A stretch of 64,000 nt of DNA from Pseudomonadota bacterium. GTDB taxonomy: Bacteria > Pseudomonadota > Gammaproteobacteria > Xanthomonadales > SZUA-36. The stretch is from NCBI GenBank assembly GCA_015222805.1, contig JADFVZ010000020.1, positions 24,301 through 88,300 on the forward strand, written 5' to 3'. Positions 1-10,578 of the stretch are shown in pieces. Within the stretch, counting starts at the first letter, position 1. Every line of letters begins with the position of its first letter. The position numbers and the translations under genes were made by a program. The notes beneath the pieces are model-generated. The model did no database searches and was not told where the DNA came from. It saw nothing but the letters and a program-made list of their open reading frames with translations.

Positions 1-2
1 AA

Positions 3-686
3 GGTGCGGCGATTATTGATATCGGGGGTGAGTCTACCCGCCCAGGTGCTATTCCGGTTAGTCTTGAAGAAGAGCTGGATCGTGTTATTCCGATAATCGA
101 AGCTATCTCGTCTGCCATCGATATACCAATTTCTATTGATACATCCAAGGCTGAAGTGATGAGCGCAGCTGTCGCTGCGGGTGCCGGTATGATTAACGAT
201 GTCTGGGCGCTGCGCCAGCCCGGCGCCCTTAAAGCTGCGGCCGCTGCCAAAGTTCCTGTCTGTCTTATGCATATGCAGGGTGATCCCGGGAGCATGCAGA
301 AAAATCCGGATTACGAAAATGTAGTTGATGAAATTAATGGTTTTTTCAAGCAACGCCTGAGCGCAGCCGCGAGCGCAGGAATAGAACATGACCGCCTGCT
401 ATTGGACCCGGGTTTCGGCTTTGGTAAAACTCTTGAACATAACCTCCAGATACTCAGTCATGTTGATGCATTTGATCATTTTGACCTGCCCCTGTTGGTT
501 GGTCTGTCACGAAAATCCATGCTGGGACAGATAACCGGCGCCGGTGTTGATGGACGCTTACCTGCCGGTATAGCTGCAGCGACTATTGCAGCAATCCAGG
601 GTGTAAAAATCATTCGTACACATGATGTTGCTGCCAGCGTTCAGGCGCTGAAGCTAAGTTACGCGGTGATGTCAGTTGATTTATAA
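3..686 (+). CDS. folP: Dihydropteroate synthase (5' truncated by window edge)
   Basis: Frame is open from base 3 (GAAIIDIGGESTRPGA) through MINDVWALRQPGAL, LDPGFGFGKTLEHN and VGLSRKSMLG; next to glmM. Confidence 0.95.
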   Translation, partial: GAAIIDIGGESTRPGAIPVSLEEELDRVIPIIEAISSAIDIPISIDTSKAEVMSAAVAAGAGMINDVWALRQPGALKAAAAAKVPVCLMHMQGDPGSMQKNPDYENVVDEINGFFKQRLSAAASAGIEHDRLLLDPGFGFGKTLEHNLQILSHVDAFDHFDLPLLVGLSRKSMLGQITGAGVDGRLPAGIAAATIAAIQGVKIIRTHDVAASVQALKLSYAVMSVDL

Positions 687-724
687 TGAACCGTTGAAGT
701 CATAATTCAAACAGGACAGATCTC

Positions 725-2065
725 ATGGGGCAATACTTTGGTACCGACGGCATTCGTGGACGGGTTGGTGATGAGCCGATAACCGCTGAATTTATGCTGC
801 GTCTAGGACGGGCTGCAGGGCAGGTGCTGGCGGCCAATGACAAACGTCCGGTGGTGATTGGTAAAGATACCCGCATTTCCGGTTACATGTTTGAATCTGC
901 GCTGGAAGCGGGGCTCGCATCTGCAGGTGCCAATGTCGCTTTGCTGGGACCCATGCCAACACCTGCAATTGCTTACCTGACGCGTACACTGTATGCCTGT
1001 GCAGGTATTGTGATTAGTGCTTCACATAACCCTTACTACGATAATGGCATCAAGTTTTTTTCCGCAGATGGCGAAAAACTACCCGATGTAATCCAGGATG
1101 AAATCGAAGCGGCAATTGATGCGCCTTTCACCACGGTAGAATCTGCGAATATGGGTAAAGCCTGGCGTATTGATGACGCGGCTGGTCGCTATATTGAATT
1201 TTGCAAGGGCACACTGCCATTTGGAACAGACCTGAATAAACTTAGAATTGTGATGGATTGTGCCAACGGCTCCAACTACAAGGTTGGTCCTGCTGTACTG
1301 CGTGAACTGGGTGCAAAAGTAATACCCATCGCTAATAAACCCAATGGTTTGAATATAAATGCTGATTGTGGTTCGACCCATATGCAAAACCTCAGCCAAA
1401 GGGTACTCGAAGAGAAAGCTGACCTGGGTATTGCTTTTGATGGTGACGGTGACCGGATGCTGATGGTTGATCACCGGGGTGATCTGGTCGATGGTGATCA
1501 GTTACTGTACATAATGGCTACAGCCCGGCATGCAGCTGGTACCCTCGGTGGCGTAGTGATTGGCACAGTAATGAGCAACCTTGGCCTGGAACAATCCCTC
1601 AGACAGCAGGGTATTGGCTTCGAGCGAACTCCGGTTGGAGATCGTTATGTGCACCAGCGTCTGGTTGCGGAAGGATTAACCCTGGGTGGTGAATCCTCCG
1701 GCCACATTCTCAGCCTGGACCGCACCAGTACCGGTGATGGCATCATCAGTGCCCTGCAGGTACTGGAAATTATTGCCAATAGCGGTAAAAGTTTGCGTGA
1801 GCTGGCAGCCGGTATGCAGCGCTATCCGCATATTATGTTGAATGTACCGGTGACAGGTGATGCAAAACTGCGCCTGGCAGAGAATAAAACAATTGAAGTT
1901 GAAGCAAAACGGGTTGAGTCCGAACTGGGTGACAGCGGGCGTTTAATCCTGCGTGCTTCCGGTACTGAACCATTGGTGCGGGTGACAGTAGAAGGGCAAG
2001 ATGGACAACAGGTTGAGCGCTTGGCTGAAGAGCTTGCTGAAACAGTTCGTTCTGAATTAGCCTAA
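725..2065 (+). CDS. glmM: Phosphoglucosamine mutase
   Basis: MGQYFGTDGIRGRVG start, active-site VISASHNPYYDNGIKFF, DGDGDR motif, RASGTEPLVRV end. Confidence 0.97.
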   Translation: MGQYFGTDGIRGRVGDEPITAEFMLRLGRAAGQVLAANDKRPVVIGKDTRISGYMFESALEAGLASAGANVALLGPMPTPAIAYLTRTLYACAGIVISASHNPYYDNGIKFFSADGEKLPDVIQDEIEAAIDAPFTTVESANMGKAWRIDDAAGRYIEFCKGTLPFGTDLNKLRIVMDCANGSNYKVGPAVLRELGAKVIPIANKPNGLNINADCGSTHMQNLSQRVLEEKADLGIAFDGDGDRMLMVDHRGDLVDGDQLLYIMATARHAAGTLGGVVIGTVMSNLGLEQSLRQQGIGFERTPVGDRYVHQRLVAEGLTLGGESSGHILSLDRTSTGDGIISALQVLEIIANSGKSLRELAAGMQRYPHIMLNVPVTGDAKLRLAENKTIEVEAKRVESELGDSGRLILRASGTEPLVRVTVEGQDGQQVERLAEELAETVRSELA

Positions 2066-2142
2066 ACTATTTTTCACCTCCCAGTGCGTTACGCCCGGCT
2101 TTGCCGAGCTAACAGCGCCCTACAACGAGGCACTTTGGCCAG

Positions 2143-2167
2143 GGTGCGTTAAGCTTGCGAACGCACC
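2143..2167. repeat. Hairpin in intergenic repeat-like sequence
   Basis: GGTGCGTT-aagcttgcg-AACGCACC, perfect 8-bp arms; neighbouring GTGCGTTACGCCCGGC...CCTAC resembles extragenic palindromic repeats. Confidence 0.45.
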
Positions 2168-2179
2168 GGCGGTTTCCGA

Positions 2180-2476
2180 CTACTGCTTGGGGTAATCATC
2201 CCCTGGCGTATCTAATGGACTACACTCCAGTCCATGAATACAGACCCGCGCATCGGTACTGTGGAAGGAATAGTCCACCAACTTACCGGTCTTCTTATCA
2301 ATCCGCACGATAGTTGCGGGTGAAAATCCAGTAAAAATATACTTAGCATTAATCGCCAATCCGCGTAAATACAACGGCTGTACGGTAGACTTTCGTTGGC
2401 TGCTGAAGAATGAAGTACCCAGTTCTTTCAGCGCCCGCCGGATTGGTCGCCAGAGCAGGGCTTTAATGCCCCGCAT
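2180..2476 (-). pseudogene. Orphan 98-aa ORF, possibly the C-terminal remnant of a larger protein
   Basis: Isolated ORF with no obvious RBS or partner; YIFTGFSPATIVRIDKKTGKLVDYSFHSTDARVCIHGLECSP reads like a beta-propeller or C-terminal fragment; family not identified. Confidence 0.25.
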
Positions 2477-2713
2477 CTTCTTGATGTCTATCGCCTAGAT
2501 TTGCCTGCCGCCCTCGCTAATAGGCGCTGTCCTGACTATGGTTCCGAAATAAATATCTACCCGTTGCTACCTCAAACTTTGTGTAACTAACTAATTCGGG
2601 ATATTTCAGCTGAAAACAGTGTCCCGGTAGTGGTTGCCGGTTGTTTGAACCCAGCGGGTGAGGACTGTATAATCAGCACACGGACTTGATCATTTGCGAC
2701 AGGTACCATAAAT

Positions 2714-3454
2714 ATGACAAATTACACCATCATCGGTGGCGGTCGTCTGGCTCGCCATTTCTCACACTATTTCCGTTTACTCGGAATACCCTATACCCGG
2801 TGGCAGCGTAGCCCGGTTAAAGATACCTGTGATCTTAAACAAGCTGTTGCTGAAGCCAGCCATGTGCTTTTATTGATCAGTGATAAGGCAATCCCCGGTT
2901 TTCTGGCTGAGAATCAATTTTTATACAAAAAGATCCTTATTCATTGTTCTGGCGCGCATGATTTTCCGAGTGTTGCCGGGGTTCATCCATTGATGACCTT
3001 TGGTGAAAGCTTATACGACCTGCCGGCTTATACGGCGATTCCGATGATCTGTGAAGAAAGTATAAATCCTGATTTCCAGTTCAGTCACCTGTTTCCGCAA
3101 TTAAGGAACCCTGTACATATTATTCCTGCCGGAAAAAAGGCTTTGTATCACGCTTATTGTGTCTGTGCCGGAAACTTCAGCCAGCTGCTCTGGCAGATGA
3201 GTAGCGATGGTTTGCAGTCTGAATTAGGTTTGCCGGCAGATGTGCTGCAAGCATACCTGCAAAAAAACCTGGAGAACTACTGCAGCCAGGGCAAAGCCGC
3301 CTTGACCGGGCCGCTGGTTCGTGGTGACAAAGAAACCATTAAAGCAAACCTGGCTGCGCTAGAAAACCAGCCATTAGAGACGATTTACCGTCAATTTTCC
3401 AAACTCGATTTAACAGCGGCTGAATACGGCCCTGTTAAGGAGCGTGCAGCATGA
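2714..3454 (+). CDS. panG: Rossmann-fold DUF2520 protein, probable PanG-type ketopantoate reductase
   Basis: N-terminal IIGGGRLARHF nucleotide-binding motif; DUF2520-like C-terminus; ATGA overlap with panB. Confidence 0.6.
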   Translation: MTNYTIIGGGRLARHFSHYFRLLGIPYTRWQRSPVKDTCDLKQAVAEASHVLLLISDKAIPGFLAENQFLYKKILIHCSGAHDFPSVAGVHPLMTFGESLYDLPAYTAIPMICEESINPDFQFSHLFPQLRNPVHIIPAGKKALYHAYCVCAGNFSQLLWQMSSDGLQSELGLPADVLQAYLQKNLENYCSQGKAALTGPLVRGDKETIKANLAALENQPLETIYRQFSKLDLTAAEYGPVKERAA

Positions 3455-4239
3455 ATATCCTTGAACTAAGCGCACGTAAGCAGGCCGGTGAAAAACTTGT
3501 TGTGCTGACCTGTTACGACTATTCATCAGCTGCGATCCTGAATCGAACCGATGTGGATATTTTACTGGTCGGCGACAGTGTAGCCATGGTCGTGCATGGT
3601 GAAGAGAGCACATTGCCGGCCGATATTGAAATGATGGTACTGCATACCCGCATGGTAGCTCGCGGTGCACCAGATAAATTCATCGTTAGTGACCTCCCGT
3701 TTATGAGTTATCGGGGTGACCGGCAAACCAGTATTGATGCGGTTGCCGAACTGATGCGGGCAGGCAGCCATGCGGTAAAGCTCGAAGGCATTGCCGGGAA
3801 TAAAAAAATCATCAGGCGAATCGTTCAATCCGGGGTGCCGGTGATGGCGCACCTGGGCCTCACTCCGCAATCGGTCAATGCCCTGGGTGGTTTTAAAGTC
3901 CAGGGCAGGGATGAAGCAGCACGCAAGCAGTTACTGAAGGAATCACTGCAGGCGGAGCAGTTGGGGTGTTTTGCCCTGGTACTTGAATGTGTACCCTCGG
4001 ATTTGGCGGCAGAAATCAGCCAGCGCTTGAAAATTCCAATAATTGGTATCGGTGCTGGGGCCGCTGTCGATGGGCAGGTACTGGTATTCCACGATTTACT
4101 CGGATTGGCAGGGGATTTCAAACCAAAGTTCCTGCGCCGTTATTTAAATGGCGGTGAACTGATAACAAATGCAGTGAATGCCTATGCCAGCGATACCCGC
4201 AGCGGGGCGTTCCCATCCAGGCAGGAGGCTTACGACTAA
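3451..4239 (+). CDS. panB: 3-methyl-2-oxobutanoate hydroxymethyltransferase
   Basis: VVLTCYDYSSAAIL, VGDSVAMVVHGEEST, IPIIGIGAGAAVDGQVLVFHDLLGL. Confidence 0.96.
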   Translation: MNILELSARKQAGEKLVVLTCYDYSSAAILNRTDVDILLVGDSVAMVVHGEESTLPADIEMMVLHTRMVARGAPDKFIVSDLPFMSYRGDRQTSIDAVAELMRAGSHAVKLEGIAGNKKIIRRIVQSGVPVMAHLGLTPQSVNALGGFKVQGRDEAARKQLLKESLQAEQLGCFALVLECVPSDLAAEISQRLKIPIIGIGAGAAVDGQVLVFHDLLGLAGDFKPKFLRRYLNGGELITNAVNAYASDTRSGAFPSRQEAYD

Positions 4240-5045
4240 TGCTTGTCTTTAAAACCTTAAATGAATGGCAGCAATGGCGTTCACAACAGAGCATCACTGC
4301 TGTACGGTCGCTCGGCTTTGTACCCACCATGGGTGCATTGCATGCCGGGCATTTGTCACTGATAGGTGAATCGCTAGCCGGCAATGCATTAACTGTGGTA
4401 AGTATTTTTGTTAATCCCACCCAGTTCGATGAAGCGGGGGATCTGAACAGTTATCCCCAACCATTGGAAAAAGACCTGGCGTTGCTTGAAGAGCTGCAGG
4501 TCGATGCCGTCTTTTTACCATCTTCAGAGCAGGTTTATGCAGATAACTACCGCTATAAAGTCAGCGAGTCAGAATTGAGTGAACGCTTTTGCGGGGCCTC
4601 GCGGGAAGGACATTTTGATGGTGTATTAACTGTGGTAATGCGATTGTTCAACCTGGTTCAGCCCACACGGGCTTACTTTGGTGAAAAAGACTGGCAGCAG
4701 CTGGAACTGATTCGTGGCATGGTTACAGCTTTCTTTATGCCGGTAGAAGTGGTCTCAGTAGCAACCCTGCGCGAACAGGATGGCTTGGCAATGAGCTCGC
4801 GTAATCAACGCTTATCCAGCGGTGAGCGTAAATTGGCGCCGGCATTCCATCGGATTTTACAAAATGCTAACTCTGCCAGCAGTGCCCGGCAACAATTAAA
4901 TGCAGCTGGGTTTAAGGTTGATTATGTCGATGATGCGAACTTTGATCAGCAGAAAAGACGCCTCGCGGCTGCCCGGCTGGGCAACACCCGCTTGATTGAC
5001 AATATACCGCTTGAATCCCAGGCTGGAACCCAGCCACATGAGTAA
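4239..5045 (+). CDS. panC: Pantoate--beta-alanine ligase
   Basis: GFVPTMGALHAGHLSLI, VSIFVNPTQF, YFGEKDWQQL, AMSSRNQRLS. Confidence 0.96.
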   Translation: MLVFKTLNEWQQWRSQQSITAVRSLGFVPTMGALHAGHLSLIGESLAGNALTVVSIFVNPTQFDEAGDLNSYPQPLEKDLALLEELQVDAVFLPSSEQVYADNYRYKVSESELSERFCGASREGHFDGVLTVVMRLFNLVQPTRAYFGEKDWQQLELIRGMVTAFFMPVEVVSVATLREQDGLAMSSRNQRLSSGERKLAPAFHRILQNANSASSARQQLNAAGFKVDYVDDANFDQQKRRLAAARLGNTRLIDNIPLESQAGTQPHE

Positions 5046-6270
5046 TATCCTGCTGCTGATGTCCGGATCTATTGCCTGTGATAAGGCAAGCGGCCTGATC
5101 CCTGAATGGCGAAAACGGGGTGATTCCGTCCGCGTCGTCCTCACAACAGCTGCCCGCCAGTTTGTCAGCGAAACAACAGTAAAAGACTTGGGTGCGGAAG
5201 CCGTTTTTACTGATACCTTTGCTGAAAATGAAGAAATGCAACATATCGACCTTGGGCATTGGGCGAATATGATCATTCTGGCACCGGCAAGCGCCAATAC
5301 GATTAACAAGCTGGCGGCGGGTATTGCCGATGATATGTTGTCTACAACGATGCTGGCGGCCTATGGCCTGGGTAAGCCCACGATTATTGCCCCGGCAATG
5401 AACACACGCATGCTGCTCCATCCGGCAACCCGGGCAAGTTTAAAAAAACTGCATAGCTGGGGTTATCGGGTGCTGGAAACTGCAACCGGTGAGTTAGCCT
5501 GTGGGGAGCAGGGAGCCGGGCGCTTACTTGAAGTTGATGAATTACTGGCTGAATTTGATCTGGTACCACTAAAGACCGAAAGCAAGATCATAAGCAAGAC
5601 CAATGGGAATAAAGGTCAATTGCTTATCACAGTAGGCGGTACTCGCGAGGCGATCGACAGTGTGCGTTATATCGGCAACGGCAGCAGTGGCAGAACAGCG
5701 AGTATTATTGCAGATCAATTAGCTGCTGCCGGTTACCGGGTAACTGCCCTGTGCGCAGAATCTGCGATTAAACCGAAGCTGGCGAATATCATCAGCTTTG
5801 TAAGCTTTGCAGATTTAGCCCAGCAGTTGAAGTACCAGCTCAGTTCACAGGATTACCTGGCGGTGATTCACCCGGCTGCAGTCAGTGACTATTCAGTCGA
5901 AAGCCTGCTGGATGAAAATAATCATCCCATCAGCAGCCAGGGCGGCAAGTTAAGCAGTGATGCAACAATGCTGATCAGGCTGACGACTAATCCGAAACTA
6001 TTAAGTCAGCTCCGTGGCTGGTCGAAGAATCCTGAGGTTAAAGTTGTGGGTTTTAAATTAACCGACAGTACGGATCTGGACGTTCAATTACAGGCGGTGA
6101 ATAAGTTGTTACAACAGGATTCGATTGATGCGGCAGTTCACAATGACCTGGCTGAAATAACCGCAGAACAGCACCGTTTCCGCTTCTATTTCGGTGATAA
6201 TGTTACTGAATATGATGGTGCTTATGAATTAACTGCAGGGCTGCAGCAGTGGATGGAGAATGAATTATGA
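5038..6270 (+). CDS. coaBC: Bifunctional phosphopantothenoylcysteine decarboxylase/synthetase (atypical CoaBC)
   Basis: CoaC part: [43 protein letters not shown]. CoaB part: [37 protein letters not shown]. Start at 5038 (ATGAGTAA) overlaps the panC stop. Confidence 0.88.
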   Translation: MSNILLLMSGSIACDKASGLIPEWRKRGDSVRVVLTTAARQFVSETTVKDLGAEAVFTDTFAENEEMQHIDLGHWANMIILAPASANTINKLAAGIADDMLSTTMLAAYGLGKPTIIAPAMNTRMLLHPATRASLKKLHSWGYRVLETATGELACGEQGAGRLLEVDELLAEFDLVPLKTESKIISKTNGNKGQLLITVGGTREAIDSVRYIGNGSSGRTASIIADQLAAAGYRVTALCAESAIKPKLANIISFVSFADLAQQLKYQLSSQDYLAVIHPAAVSDYSVESLLDENNHPISSQGGKLSSDATMLIRLTTNPKLLSQLRGWSKNPEVKVVGFKLTDSTDLDVQLQAVNKLLQQDSIDAAVHNDLAEITAEQHRFRFYFGDNVTEYDGAYELTAGLQQWMENEL

Positions 6271-7040
6271 TTTTATGCCTGGATATAGGGAATAGCCATA
6301 TTTATGGCGGTATTTTCCAGCAAGATCAATTGCTGTTGCAATTTCGTAAAAGCTCTAAAACGGGTGCTTCCTCCGATGAATATGGTCTGTTTTTGCGTGG
6401 AGTACTTCGGGAAAACAATATTGAGCCTGATGAGATTAAACATATTGCAGTTTGTAATGTTGTCCCGGAGGTCCAATACCCCATCAGTGCCGCCAGCCAG
6501 AAATACTTTGGTGTTACGCCATTTATTCTCCAGGCCGGGGTTAAGACCGGTTTGAAAATACGCTATCGAAACCCCCTGGAAGTCGGTGCCGACCGGATTG
6601 CCAATGCAATCGCTGCAGTAACCCTTTACCCGAATGAAGATGTCATTATTATCGACCTGGGTACTGCAACGACCTTCTGCCTGGTGACCAGTGATAAGAG
6701 CTACCAGGGCGGGGTAATCCTGCCGGGTTTAAAGCTATCCATGGCTGCACTGAGCAGTGGAGCCTCACGTCTGGGCAGTGTGGAAATTGTTAGGGCAGAA
6801 CACTGTCTCGGCAAAGCCACAGCCGAAAGTATTCAATCGGGCTTATATAACGGCCATCTGGGGGCCATGCGGGAAATAATCTCCCAGATTCAAAAACAGG
6901 ACCTTGATGGGAAACCCGTCAGGGTTATCGGCACAGGTGGATTTACCAGCTTGTTTTCCAATGAGGATATCTTCGACGATATCGTTCCAGACCTGGTGCT
7001 TAAAGGGTTATTTATTGCCCAGAAAATGAACCTCGAATAA
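6267..7040 (+). CDS. coaX: Type III pantothenate kinase
   Basis: [52 protein letters not shown] overlap with coaBC. Confidence 0.95.
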   Translation: MILCLDIGNSHIYGGIFQQDQLLLQFRKSSKTGASSDEYGLFLRGVLRENNIEPDEIKHIAVCNVVPEVQYPISAASQKYFGVTPFILQAGVKTGLKIRYRNPLEVGADRIANAIAAVTLYPNEDVIIIDLGTATTFCLVTSDKSYQGGVILPGLKLSMAALSSGASRLGSVEIVRAEHCLGKATAESIQSGLYNGHLGAMREIISQIQKQDLDGKPVRVIGTGGFTSLFSNEDIFDDIVPDLVLKGLFIAQKMNLE

Positions 7041-7086
7041 CCCGGGTAGGGTGGGCATGAATGCCCACGCGTAAAGGTAAAAATCA

Positions 7087-7551
7087 ATGAGCAAAATAGA
7101 AACCAACCAAAAATATTTCCAACTGGCAAAGATTTTCATAGAAAAGGTCCCCTTCAACCAGGTCATCGGGCTTGAGCTCAAACATATCAGTAGCGAACGC
7201 TGTGAAATTGGATTTGGGATGAAGCCGGAACTCATCGGTAACTTCTACCAGAAAATCCTGCATGGTGGCGTGGTGGCAACTACACTTGATTCAGTCAGTG
7301 GCAGCATGGCAGCGGTTGGACTACTTGAGAAACACGCCTTTCCGGAAGATGAAGAATTTGCCGAACGAATCAAAAAACTCGGCACTATCGACATGCGCAT
7401 CGATTACCTGCAACCGGGCCGGGGTGAGTTTTTCACCGCATCGGCTAAATTACTGAGGGTAGGTAATAAAGTCGCAGTTACCCGCTCTGAGTTACATAAT
7501 GAGAATGGTGAAATTATCGCACTTGGGACAGCTACCTTCCTGGTGGGTTAA
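7087..7551 (+). CDS. PaaI-like hotdog-fold thioesterase family protein
   Basis: ILHGGVVATTLDSVSGSMAAV and TIDMRIDYLQPG hotdog motifs. Confidence 0.8.
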   Translation: MSKIETNQKYFQLAKIFIEKVPFNQVIGLELKHISSERCEIGFGMKPELIGNFYQKILHGGVVATTLDSVSGSMAAVGLLEKHAFPEDEEFAERIKKLGTIDMRIDYLQPGRGEFFTASAKLLRVGNKVAVTRSELHNENGEIIALGTATFLVG

Positions 7552-7568
7552 GTGATACAGCAATAGTT

Positions 7569-9212
7569 TTATGCATAATGCGGGTAAACTGGTTGATACA
7601 TATGCTCACGAATATCAGCCATTAAGTCCTCAGGCTGTTCGCGTTCGGTAAGACCGGTTTCCCAGGCTATTTTTGCCACATCCAATGCAATTAATGCGGA
7701 TACTTCACGAATACGTGAGAGGGCTGGATAAACACGACCCCGCTGCAGGTCGGCATCAGTCACCTGGTCGGCCAGTGAAAGTGCAGCGGCATAAAACATT
7801 TCATCAGTTACCCTGCGGGAACGGCTGACGATGACGCCCAGGCCCACCCCGGGGAAAATATAGGCATTGTTTCCCTGACCAGGGACGAAGGTTTGGTCAC
7901 CGATTGTAACGGGGTCGAAGGGGCTACCGCTGGCAAATATTGCCCGGCCTTCGCTCCAGGTATAGGCCTGTTCTGCGGTACATTCGGCTTTGGATGTCGG
8001 GTTGGATAAGGCCATGATAATAGGGCGCTCATTGATTTCAGCCATGGCTTCTACAACTTCCCGGGTGAAGGTGCTGGGTTGTCCAGACAGGCCAAGGATT
8101 GCTGTTGGTTTTAATGTTTTCACAGCGCTGAGAAAATCATCAGTGGGTGCATGCTCATGTGCGTAGGGACGTTTTTGTTCAGCCATCTGTTCGCGTGCGC
8201 TGATCAGTAAGCCCTGGGAGTCTACAAACCAGCATTGTTTCCTGGCAACTTCAGCAGCAATGCCTTCATCAGCTAATGCAGCGACAAAGGTATTGGCAAT
8301 ACCGATACCAGCTTCACCGGCACCGAGGAAAAGCAATTTTTGATCGGCCAATTTGCCACCAGTAATTCGCATTGATGCGATAATCCCGGACAGGGCTACA
8401 GCGCCAGTACCCTGGATGTCGTCATCGAACAGGCAGGCTTTATCACGGTATTCTTCCAGCAGGCGGAAAGCATTAATATTGGCAAAGTCTTCCAGTTGGA
8501 TGGTCACGCCGGGAAAGACTTCCTGTGCCGCATCGATAAATTCAGCAAACAGTTCATCAAATGCCGATCCCCGGACCCGCAACCGATCCAGTCCATTGTA
8601 TAAAGGGTCATTTAACAGGGACTGGTTGTTGGTTCCAACATCTAACATCACCGGCAGGCACTGGGTGGGATGGATGCCCGCACAGGCGGTATACAGGGAG
8701 AGTTTCCCAATCGGGATGCCCATGCCATCAGCACCGAGATCGCCAAGGCCGAGAATTCTTTCACCATCGGTAATAACGATGATTTTGACTTCCTTGTGTG
8801 GCCAGTTTTGCAGGGTTTCACGGATGCGCCCACGATCTTCCAGGGAAACATAAAAGCCCCGGGGCTTGCGGAAAATATGCTGGAATGCCTGGCAGGCATC
8901 ACCAACGGTCGGTGTATAAAGAATCGGCATCATTTCTTCAATATGATTCATTACCACCCGGTAAAACAGGGTCTCATTACGATCCTGCAGGGAAATTAAA
9001 TAGAGGTAGCGTTCGAGGTCTGTGGGTTTGGCGCGAATGTTGCCGAGGACACGCAGTTCCTGTTCGGCAAATGAATGCACTCGTGGTGGGAGCAGCCCCT
9101 GTAAGCCAAGGGTTTCACGTTCTGCTTCGGTAAATGCTGTGCCTTTATTACGAATCGGGTCGTGCAGGATTTTTACACCGCGGTGTAGTTTCGAAATGCT
9201 CTTATCTACCAT
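7569..9212 (-). CDS. maeA: NAD-dependent malic enzyme
   Basis: FRKPRGFYVS, VITDGERILGLGDLGADGMGIPIGKLSLYTACAGI, FLGAGEAGIGIA, GRAIFASGSPF. Confidence 0.96.
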   Translation of the reverse strand: MVDKSISKLHRGVKILHDPIRNKGTAFTEAERETLGLQGLLPPRVHSFAEQELRVLGNIRAKPTDLERYLYLISLQDRNETLFYRVVMNHIEEMMPILYTPTVGDACQAFQHIFRKPRGFYVSLEDRGRIRETLQNWPHKEVKIIVITDGERILGLGDLGADGMGIPIGKLSLYTACAGIHPTQCLPVMLDVGTNNQSLLNDPLYNGLDRLRVRGSAFDELFAEFIDAAQEVFPGVTIQLEDFANINAFRLLEEYRDKACLFDDDIQGTGAVALSGIIASMRITGGKLADQKLLFLGAGEAGIGIANTFVAALADEGIAAEVARKQCWFVDSQGLLISAREQMAEQKRPYAHEHAPTDDFLSAVKTLKPTAILGLSGQPSTFTREVVEAMAEINERPIIMALSNPTSKAECTAEQAYTWSEGRAIFASGSPFDPVTIGDQTFVPGQGNNAYIFPGVGLGVIVSRSRRVTDEMFYAAALSLADQVTDADLQRGRVYPALSRIREVSALIALDVAKIAWETGLTEREQPEDLMADIREHMYQPVYPHYA

Positions 9213-9346
9213 TACTGCTCTCCTTGATCATTCAGGAGTGGCTAAATTAGTCACTAATCCAGATGCCCTATTAATACACCCTGTGGCAGGTTAGTACTAT
9301 GACCTGAATCAGCTGGGAATGGTGCAGTAATCGCCCTGGATTAACC

Positions 9347-10519
9347 TTAGATTAGCCTCAGGTTAATGACGTGTTCAACACTTTTTATCAACTCGATAAC
9401 TTCATCGTTGGGGTGCTCATCCAGGTCGATGATATTGTAGGCAACATCATCGCGGCTTTTGTTGACAATATCGATCACGTTGAGGTTTTTATCAGCAAAA
9501 ACACTGAGCAAATGCCCGAGGACACCGGGCACGTTTTTGTTGGTGAAGGTAATCCGACAGGCTGAACCTCCCCGGCTCATCGAGGTTTGTGGGAAGTTAA
9601 CCGAGTTCTGTATATTGCCGTTTTCAAGGAAATCCCGCAGCTGGTTAACTGCCATGATGGCACAGTTTTCTTCAGCTTCTGCAGTGCTTGCACCAATATG
9701 CGGTACCGCGATAACTTTTTCATGCCCGATCAGGCAGGGTTCAGGGAAATCGCATATATATTGACGCAGTTTATTGATATCCAGTGCAGCAACAATCGCC
9801 TCAGGGTCAACGATGGCACCGCGGGCAAAATTCATAATGGCTGCATCGGATTTCATTAACTCAAGGGTTTCCGCATTAATCATATGCTGGGTAGCCGGGA
9901 TGGCCGGCACATGTAGTGTCAGAAAATCAACTTCGCCCAGCAAATCTTCCAGGCTTTCCATCCGCCGCACCCGGCCTGGCAGCTTCCAGGCGGCTTCTAC
10001 AGAAAGGGCAGGGTCGAAACCGACTACATCCATACCTAATGCCAGGGCAATATCCGCTACCATTGAACCAATTGCACCGAGGCCGACTATCCCCAGGGTT
10101 TTTCCATATAATTCTTTGCCGGCAAAGCGTTTTTTCTCTTTTTCCAACAGCTTGGACATTTCATCCGCATCACTGATATGTCCAAGGGTAGCAACAAAAT
10201 CATGGCCCTGGATTATTCCGCGTGAGCTCAACAGCAAGGATGAGATCACCAGCTCTTTTACCGCGTTGGCATTAGCGCCGGGGGTATTAAATACCACAAT
10301 GCCCTTGTTTGAATAGTCATCAACAGGGATGTTGTTAGTACCTGCTCCTGCACGGGCCACCGCGACCACGGAATCCGGGAGAACTTCCTGGTGAAGTTTT
10401 TGGCTGCGCAGGAGAATAGCATCAGGTTGGCTGATGTCATCGGCAACAGTATATTTTTCAGCAGGGAAACGACTGAGGCCCTGATTAGAGATTTTATTGA
10501 AAGTGCGGATTTTAAACAT
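9347..10519 (-). CDS. serA: D-3-phosphoglycerate dehydrogenase
   Basis: VARAGAGTNNIPVDDYSNKGIVVFNTPGANANAVKEL, LGIVGLGAIGSMVAD, C-terminal ACT domain NVPGVLGHLLSVFADKNLNV; next to serC. Confidence 0.93.
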   Translation of the reverse strand: MFKIRTFNKISNQGLSRFPAEKYTVADDISQPDAILLRSQKLHQEVLPDSVVAVARAGAGTNNIPVDDYSNKGIVVFNTPGANANAVKELVISSLLLSSRGIIQGHDFVATLGHISDADEMSKLLEKEKKRFAGKELYGKTLGIVGLGAIGSMVADIALALGMDVVGFDPALSVEAAWKLPGRVRRMESLEDLLGEVDFLTLHVPAIPATQHMINAETLELMKSDAAIMNFARGAIVDPEAIVAALDINKLRQYICDFPEPCLIGHEKVIAVPHIGASTAEAEENCAIMAVNQLRDFLENGNIQNSVNFPQTSMSRGGSACRITFTNKNVPGVLGHLLSVFADKNLNVIDIVNKSRDDVAYNIIDLDEHPNDEVIELIKSVEHVINLRLI

Positions 10520-10578
10520 GTTACTACCTGTTATAAGAATCGTTAAATGGAACTAAGCAATACCCGACTTTGCCGGGA

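Noticed and set aside
4912-5421. 169-aa minus-strand ORF
   Set aside because: Antisense to panC/coaBC, which have strong family signatures on the plus strand.
8353-8853. 166-aa plus-strand ORF
   Set aside because: Entirely antisense to maeA, low-complexity composition, no RBS or family resemblance.
9774-10316. 180-aa plus-strand ORF
   Set aside because: Antisense shadow of serA.
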